The position numbers were made by a program, and so were the translations under genes. The notes beneath the pieces are model-generated. The model saw nothing but the letters and a program-made list of their open reading frames with translations. It was not told the DNA's origin and ran no database searches. 10,379 nucleotides of DNA from Baffinella frigidus (lineage: Eukaryota; Cryptophyceae; Cryptomonadales; Baffinellaceae), in the NCBI GenBank assembly GCA_026770585.1, contig MU646478.1:610086-620464 (forward strand). The letters run 5' to 3'. Within the stretch, counting starts at the first letter, position 1; every line of letters begins with the position of its first letter. Positions 6,720 through 10,379 of the stretch are shown here, in pieces.

Positions 6720-6895
6720 CCTCCGCCTCGTTCCCCTCTTCTCCTCCTTTCCACCTCTCCTCCTCTTATCCTCTCCTCCTCCTTTCCTCCCCTCCTCCTC
6801 CCCTCCTCCCCCCCTCCTCTCCACCCCTCCTCCTCTCCCCTTCTCCCCCTCTCCCCCCCCTCCACCTTCCTCCCTCCCCTGCTCCCCTCTCCTGG
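6720..6895 (+). repeat. Long C/T-rich (polypyrimidine) tract
   Basis: About 175 bp of almost pure C and T (CTCCTCCTC, CCCTCCTCC, CTCCCC units), strongly strand-asymmetric. The open frames through it encode only Ser/Pro/Leu-rich low-complexity peptide and are not credible genes. Mirror-repeat purine/pyrimidine tracts of this kind can form triplex (H-)DNA; that is a possibility, not shown. Confidence 0.9.
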
Positions 6896-6920
6896 CGGTG
6901 TAAAGCGACCAAAAAATTGA

Positions 6921-6990
6921 TTAAGAATTTATGTCTAAAAATTAAGAATTTCTGACACTAAAAATTAAGAATTTCTGACCCTCAAAAATC
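6921..6990 (+). repeat. TTAAGAATTT tandem repeat
   Basis: Three units of TTAAGAATTT followed by (A/C)TGNC and CTAAAAA, with periods of 21-23 bp (units start at 6921, 6942 and 6965). Confidence 0.8.
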
Positions 6991-6995
6991 CCGAG

Positions 6996-7152
6996 TAGGT
7001 CCTGTAGGTGCTTTAGGTTTTAATTTCTCCCAACATAGCCCAACGACACGCCGTTCCGTAGAAGGGAAGAAGGGATCTGCAGAGAAAGCATTTTTGCTTT
7101 CGGATCGCGTTTAGCTCTCCAGTGCAGAGGCTCGTAAGAGGGGATAAAGGTT
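6996..7152 (+). repeat. Dispersed repeat family, unit 4
   Basis: TAGGTCCTGTAGGTGCTTTA, CCCAACATAGCCCAACGACA, GTTCCGTAGAAGGGA, a duplicated AGAAGGGA, the hairpin GAAAGCA-TTTT-TGCTTTC and the invariant core at 7114. One base is deleted after GGCTCGT relative to units 1-3, which breaks the - strand frame there. Confidence 0.8.
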
Positions 7153-7159
7153 CCTTTAC

Positions 7160-7258
7160 TAGGCCATTTAGGTTTTAATTTCTCCCAACATGGCACAACG
7201 ACACGCCCTTCCGTAGGATCCTACGAGCTCGTAGGAAGAAAGGATCTGCAGAGAGGGT
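7160..7258 (+). repeat. Dispersed repeat family, unit 5 (truncated)
   Basis: TAGGCCATTTAGGTTTTAAT, CCCAACATGGCACAACGACA, CCTTCCGTAG and GGATCTGCAGAGA are present. The hairpin and core are absent. A palindromic insertion, TAGGATCCTACGAGCTCGTA, lies at about 7216-7235. Confidence 0.7.
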
Positions 7259-7310
7259 GCAGAGAGGGGGAAAACACGGTTTACTAAATCGTTAAACACG
7301 ACCGCTGTAC

Positions 7311-7364
7311 GCCAGGTGTAGGGTCCCGCCAGCTAGGCCAGGTGTCGGGGCCAGGTGTAGGGTC
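7311..7364 (+). repeat. CCAGGTGTAGGG minisatellite
   Basis: GCCAGGTGTAGGGTCC-type units recur three times with small spacers. The first follows directly on the module shared with 5506-5545. Confidence 0.6.
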
Positions 7365-7603
7365 CTGCGACCTGCGATCGAGGCTCATGACCTCTTGAAA
7401 AACATTCGCAGAGGATTTGAAAAGGCTTGAAAATGGCGGCGTGGGGACATCCAACGGGCGCATTACGCAACGGCAAGCCTGTGGAGGACAGATCGTGGTA
7501 CACGTATCATCACCTCTGCCCACTGACTTTCCTCCTGCCGATCCACACAATCTTCCCACTGCTCGCTTTCTCATCTGATGTTCTTGATCCTCCTCAATCC
7601 CAG

Positions 7604-7834
7604 GAGAAAGGGGCCTGCGTGGGAGCCGTCGAGCGAGAAGCGTTTCAAAAACTTGCCGCCTGGTACCAGCACCCTCTCCTCCGTTCCCTGGTTTCGCCAG
7701 CCTCCTGAGGTCCAAGGTGAACTCCGGAGGGTGTTGCCGTGGATTCGGTGCCGCGGATCCGGTGCCGCTTTGTGGATGCCTTCAACACAGCATGGGCCGC
7801 TGGCAGCAATTTTGTCTGCCAGCTTGCAAGCTTT
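7604..7834 (+). pseudogene. Two exon-like open segments in one frame, product unknown
   Basis: After an acceptor-like CCTCCTCAATCCCAG, 7604-7705 reads as protein-like sequence (for example VEREAFQKLAAWYQ) and ends at TGA. Two in-frame stops later, 7730-7834 in the same frame reads GVAVDSVPRIR...FVDAFNTAWAAG and ends at TAA. The peptides look like real protein, with balanced composition and no low complexity. I recognise no family, and no good donor site joins them. They may be exons of a split gene, or of a decayed one. The long open frame on the opposite strand (7571-8131) is Arg/Gly-rich and less convincing. Confidence 0.25.
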
Positions 7835-7974
7835 TAATCGCTGCGCCCTTCCTCTGTCTGTGTGGCCACCACCCCTCCGAGTGGGAGAGACCCCCTGATT
7901 TCCCCCACAGGTCGCCGGATTCTGGCGTCCTCCAGTACAAATCAAGGGGCTTGAAAAAGGCGCTCTGCTCCCAG

Positions 7975-8120
7975 TCTGAGGGCTGGTGGGCTGGCGGCAG
8001 GCAAGGTGTGCATCTTCGACGCGTCGAACCTGTCGCCGCAGTTTGCGTTCCCCCGGCACCTCATCCGCTCGCTCGACTCGCAACCCCCGACGCGCGTCAC
8101 TCTCAAAGTCCCCAAGAGAG
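7975..8120 (+). CDS. Possible internal exon, product unknown
   Basis: An acceptor-like GCTCTGCTCCCAG precedes 7975 and a donor-like AAGAGAG|GTATCC follows 8120 (phase 1). A second acceptor-like GGCGGCAG would start the exon at 8001. The frame reads KVCIFDASNLSPQF, then FPRHLIRSLDSQPP, then VTLKVPKR, which is compositionally ordinary protein. Codon third positions are mostly G or C, as in the Cdc14 gene. No family is recognised and no partner exon is certain. It lies in the same direction as the segments at 7604-7834 and may belong with them. Confidence 0.3.
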
Positions 8121-8668
8121 GTATCCCACACACCAACGGACTACCCAGGGATTTCGTGAATATCCCACACGTGGATCACCCATAGGACCCTAAGGTAGGC
8201 GATCCGTAGGGACATCGGGTTGTTACGGATATCCTATCCGATTCTCGATGGCTCAGCCACTCACAATCCCTTGGTAGCCCGCTGTGTGCCTGAGACACGC
8301 GTGCTCTTCAGATTTTCCCGAAAAGAGAGATAATCGTCCCGCGCATTGAGGAAGAATCCGCCAAACATAAACGATGGCACCTGACTTGTGAGGGCTGGTG
8401 GAGGTGGCGCTGAGCGCAGCTCAATGTCATGGCCTCATAATCCACCCTCGCGGGTGTCATGATTCCCCCGTTGGACGTTTGGCTGACCCGAGATTTTTTT
8501 GGTGCACAGCATGATCGGATTGGTTATCGCCCTGGTACAAAACCGTGTTCTGTCAACCGTTGTGGGTCTCTGAAGTTTTCCTGGTTTTGCCCCGTACGCT
8601 TGATTGAGTCTCGGTTTCTCTGAAGTTAGTTTCACCGTCACCAGTTCGATAACGTCTTCGCGCGCCCT
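8121..8668. other. No gene or repeat recognised
   Basis: Only short duplications are seen: ATCCCACAC at about 8122 and 8162, and CTCTGAAGTT at about 8569 and 8617. Open frames are short and on both strands. If 7975-8120 is an exon, this would be intron or intergenic sequence. Confidence 0.4.
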
Positions 8669-8775
8669 CACGCTCTCTCTCACTCTCTGTCTCTCTCTCT
8701 CTGTCTCTCTGTCTGTCGGTCTCTCTCTCTCGCTCTCTCTCTCTCTCTTTCGTCGCTCTCTCTCTCACACACACT
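8669..8775 (+). repeat. (TC)n microsatellite
   Basis: About 105 bp of CTCTCT with interspersed CTGTCT and TCGCTCTC, ending in CACACACAC. It is followed by a pyrimidine-rich stretch and TTTTCTGTTGCAG, which looks like a splice acceptor at 8805. Confidence 0.95.
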
Positions 8776-8803
8776 CCCTCTGCATCAGTTGCTTTTCTGT
8801 TGC

Positions 8804-9030
8804 AGATTTCGGGTTAGCGCGGGATTTAGATTGACTCGGGAGATCGAGAAAATGCAGAACGCGACGATTTTCACGTCCTTTTAAAGTTTGATGCTATCGT
8901 AGGCATAGATTTGATGGCAGGGTAGCGACCCCCACCCATAACATGTCAAAAAACGGCCAATGTTTTTACGTTTTTTCATTCCTCGATCCCCCGACCGTAT
9001 CTCAAAAAAACCCGCGCCAACCCGAAATCT
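8804..9030. mobile_element. 227-bp inverted-repeat (MITE-like) element
   Basis: AGATTTCGGGTTAGCGCGGG (8804-8823) is matched in inverse orientation by 9011-9030 (CCCGCGCCAACCCGAAATCT), with one difference in 20. Weaker inverted similarity continues for another 40 bp or so (TCGGGAGATCGAG against CTCGATCCCCCGA). No open frame of note lies inside. I see no clear target duplication. The GATTTCGGGTTAGCGCGG part could be translated as a kinase-like DFGLAR, but the inverted copy shows it is an element end. Confidence 0.65.
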
Positions 9031-9177
9031 ACAATATAATATTCGCGCTTGCAGTGTTGGACAGGTGATTTACAGTTCAGTAGTTGCTTTCCAGTTCAAT
9101 CATATCTGAATGGGCAAATGTTCATTTTGACCGATATCCCACATTCGATATTCTTCACAGTCCAATCAAGTCATCTC

Positions 9178-9254
9178 TCTCTCGGGGCGCAGAGATGGAC
9201 GTGCGGCTGCTTGCTCAGCCTGTCCCGAACCCCTCAACCCTGCCTACTTTAGAG
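9178..9254 (+). pseudogene. Exon-like ATG GAC GTG module, copy P
   Basis: TCTCTCGGGGCGCAGAGATG (9178-9197) continues with GACGTG and encodes MDVRLLAQP, then a Pro/Thr-rich stretch of 11 residues. It ends at a donor-like GAG|GTAATA in phase 0. Its first 26 bp equal copy Q exactly. Downstream it resembles copy R at DNA level but with indels. It is probably a duplicated exon that has drifted. Confidence 0.35.
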
Positions 9255-9405
9255 GTAATATCTTCAATCAAAAGTTACCGCACGGCCAGGTTCCAGGAAA
9301 TTCCTGGAAGTTGGCAAAAGTTGATTCGAGGCCTCATGGGAGTTGACTTAAGAGATTGACCCCCTTCCCGTCTAGCCTAGACCCTGAACCTTAAATAAAG
9401 TGATA

Positions 9406-9480
9406 TCTCTCGGGGCGCAGAGATGGACGTGAGGCTCCATCCACGTGAGGCTGCATCAAATCTATGCCGAACCACTCAGT
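9406..9480 (+). pseudogene. Exon-like ATG GAC GTG module, copy Q
   Basis: The first 26 bp (9406-9431) are identical to 9178-9203, 228 bp away. It then reads MDVRLHPREA and diverges; a second GTGAGGCT is embedded at about 9444. No credible donor follows. It is the most degraded of the three copies. Confidence 0.35.
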
Positions 9481-9503
9481 GGGATTCGAGGGTTTCGTTG
9501 GGG

Positions 9504-9527
9504 CCGGAATTCCGGGTGTCACGTGAC
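9504..9527. other. Two adjacent perfect palindromes
   Basis: CCGGAATTCCGG (9504-9515) is followed two bases later by GTCACGTGAC (9518-9527), which contains an E-box/G-box core CACGTG. They could be protein-binding sites; nothing else supports this. Confidence 0.3.
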
Positions 9528-9707
9528 CGATTTGCATTAGAAAAATCCTTCAAGTCAATCGTCTTCAGGCAAGTGACTTTTGATGAACGGTTCGTAGTCC
9601 ACCATGTGGGATAGGCGGACGCTGGAACCACAGGAGGCTGGCCCAGCACCGTTTTCACACAACTTTAGCTGGGCGTGAAAATCGTCGCTTTTTTTATTTG
9701 CTCGCAG

Positions 9708-9790
9708 ATATGGACGTGAGACTGCTTGCCGAGCCTCTCGTGAAAGGCTTCTACAACCCGCAGAAGATCGACCTTCTCGAAATCCTCAAG
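9708..9790 (+). CDS. Probable exon, copy R of the MDVRLL module, product unknown
   Basis: A good acceptor (TTTTTTTATTTGCTCGCAG) ends at 9707. The ATG at 9710 opens MDVRLLAEPLVKG, then FYNP and an amphipathic LLEILK, 27 residues in all, ending in phase 0 at AAG|GCAAGC. There is no GT there, but AG|GCAAG is the usual form of a GC-AG donor. It has ordinary amino-acid composition and few low-complexity residues. It could be either a first exon or an internal one (an in-frame GAT precedes the ATG). I do not recognise the family. An FYNP-LL-L pattern occurs in the C-terminal part of calcium-activated potassium channels, but this is too short to rely on. It is followed within about 20 bp by the CCCTGAA array. 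Confidence 0.4.
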
Positions 9791-9809
9791 GCAAGCCAAC
9801 ACCCTAACA

Positions 9810-9999
9810 CCTGAACCCTGAATCCTGAACCCTGAACCCTGAACCCTGAACCCTGAACCCTGAACCCTGAACCCTGAACCCTGAACTCTGAACCCTGAAT
9901 CCTGAATCCTGAACCCTGAACCCTGAACCCTGAACCCTGAACCCTGAACCCTGAACCCTGAACCCTGAACTCTGAACCCTGAACCCTGAACCCTGAACC
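9810..9999 (+). repeat. (CCCTGAA)n telomere-variant minisatellite
   Basis: About 27 heptamers of CCCTGAA, mostly perfect, with occasional ATCCTGAA and CTCTGAA variants. It differs by one base from the CCCTAAA (TTTAGGG) telomere repeat. The open frame on the other strand (SGFRVQG repeats) is a by-product of the array, not a gene. Confidence 0.95.
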
Positions 10000-10004
10000 A
10001 TAAA

Positions 10005-10128
10005 CACCGATCCCTAAACCTTACACCCTACACCCTAAACCTTGAACCCTAAACCTTAAAACCCCAAACTCTAAACCCTAAAACCATAGGCCCTAAACCC
10101 CAAACCCTAAAACCTCAACCCTAGAAAT
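10005..10128 (+). repeat. Degenerate CCCTAAA (telomere-like) tract
   Basis: CCCTAAACC, CCCTACA, CCTTGAACC, CCCTAAAACC and similar units, roughly period 7-8, continue the array with the canonical TTTAGGG-type unit in scattered, mutated form. This is an interstitial site or part of a subtelomere. Confidence 0.8.
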
Positions 10129-10219
10129 GGCACAGGAACTCCCGACCACGCGCCAGTCCCCCGCACAGTTGACTCAACCGAAGCGGTGTTTTTACCCGGG
10201 TGGTAGCTAATTCTTGCAG

Positions 10220-10379
10220 GTTTCACCAAAATACCGATCAGTCAACACTCCACACTCTGTGCACGAAAAGCCCTCGCGTGGCGGCCGTGTTGGCATCACT
10301 ACAATCACTACAGGGTCTCTCTTGCTCTGGCAATCAACCTCGTGCTCTTTGTTGGGGTCGACGTCTGTCCCCTCGGCTG
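10220..10379 (+). CDS. Possible exon running off the window, product unknown
   Basis: An acceptor-like GCTAATTCTTGCAG ends at 10219. All three + frames stay open to the window end (about 53 codons). One frame (from 10222) contains a hydrophobic run, VSLALAINLVLFVGVDV, that could be a membrane segment. The frame in phase with copy R reads VSPKYRSVNTP and is less hydrophobic. Neither frame nor function can be fixed from here. Confidence 0.25.

Noticed and set aside
6476-6955. 159- and 112-codon + strand frames
   Set aside because: They are low-complexity Ser/Pro/Leu peptides produced by the C/T-rich tract and overlap in two frames.
7571-8131. 186-codon - strand frame
   Set aside because: It is Arg/Gly-rich with no recognisable motif and lies opposite segments that look more protein-like.
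8804-8833. ADFGLARDLD-like peptide after a splice-acceptor-like site, suggesting a protein-kinase activation-loop exon
   Set aside because: The same 20 bp recurs inverted at 9011-9030 as the other end of a 227-bp element. A stop follows at once, and no other kinase motif is present in the window.
8553-8834. Frames of Arg/Glu or Ser/Leu repeats
   Set aside because: Both strands are read from the TC microsatellite.
9589-9601. tRNA B-box-like GGTTCGTAGTCC
   Set aside because: It has one extra base relative to the consensus and no A box or cloverleaf upstream.
9804-10007. Open frame of SGFRVQG repeats on the - strand
   Set aside because: It is a by-product of the CCCTGAA heptamer array, whose 21-bp super-period keeps frames open.

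Overview
The window is nuclear DNA of a eukaryote, most likely a unicellular alga or other protist. It holds one clear gene, a Cdc14-type dual-specificity phosphatase, in a large amount of repetitive non-coding DNA. Degenerate CCCTAAA tracts near the right end suggest a plant/green-alga/alveolate (TTTAGGG-type) telomere repeat in the lineage. There are no bacterial operon features. Splice-site-like sequences and exon-sized open stretches appear on the right side. I cannot name the species.

Layout: 1-670 is a repeat block, with an imperfect direct repeat flanking an inverted repeat, a strong hairpin and GACTCGCT tandem repeats. 670-955 holds a short palindromic element (element A) whose ends read TACAGGGG/CCCCTGTA, plus remnants of a relative. 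955-2043 is non-coding, with short tandem repeats, a 24-bp direct repeat and hairpins. 2055-2600 is a foldback element with two 219-bp inverted arms and an 11-bp flanking direct repeat, resembling a non-autonomous Mutator-like element. 2781-4043 is the Cdc14 gene, uninterrupted by introns over its catalytic core. 4083-4320 is a tandemly duplicated 3' flank with AATAAA motifs, followed by two more members of the TACAGGGG family (4320-4441 complete, about 4550-4644 truncated).

4645-5560 has no recognisable gene. 5564-7260 carries five copies of a dispersed repeat of about 100-300 bp, interrupted by a long C/T-rich tract. 7300-8120 has exon-like open segments on the + strand that look protein-like but that I cannot assign. 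8669-8775 is a TC microsatellite and 8804-9030 is a small inverted-repeat element. 9178-9790 contains three copies of an ATG GAC GTG exon-like module, of which the third looks most intact. It is followed at once by about 190 bp of a CCCTGAA array and 120 bp of degenerate CCCTAAA repeats. A splice-acceptor-like site at 10219 opens a segment that runs off the window.

Apart from Cdc14, functional statements are tentative. The most interesting observations are the foldback element placed just upstream of the Cdc14 start codon, the TACAGGGG hairpin family bracketing the gene, the multi-copy repeat array, and the repeated exon module abutting telomere-like repeats.
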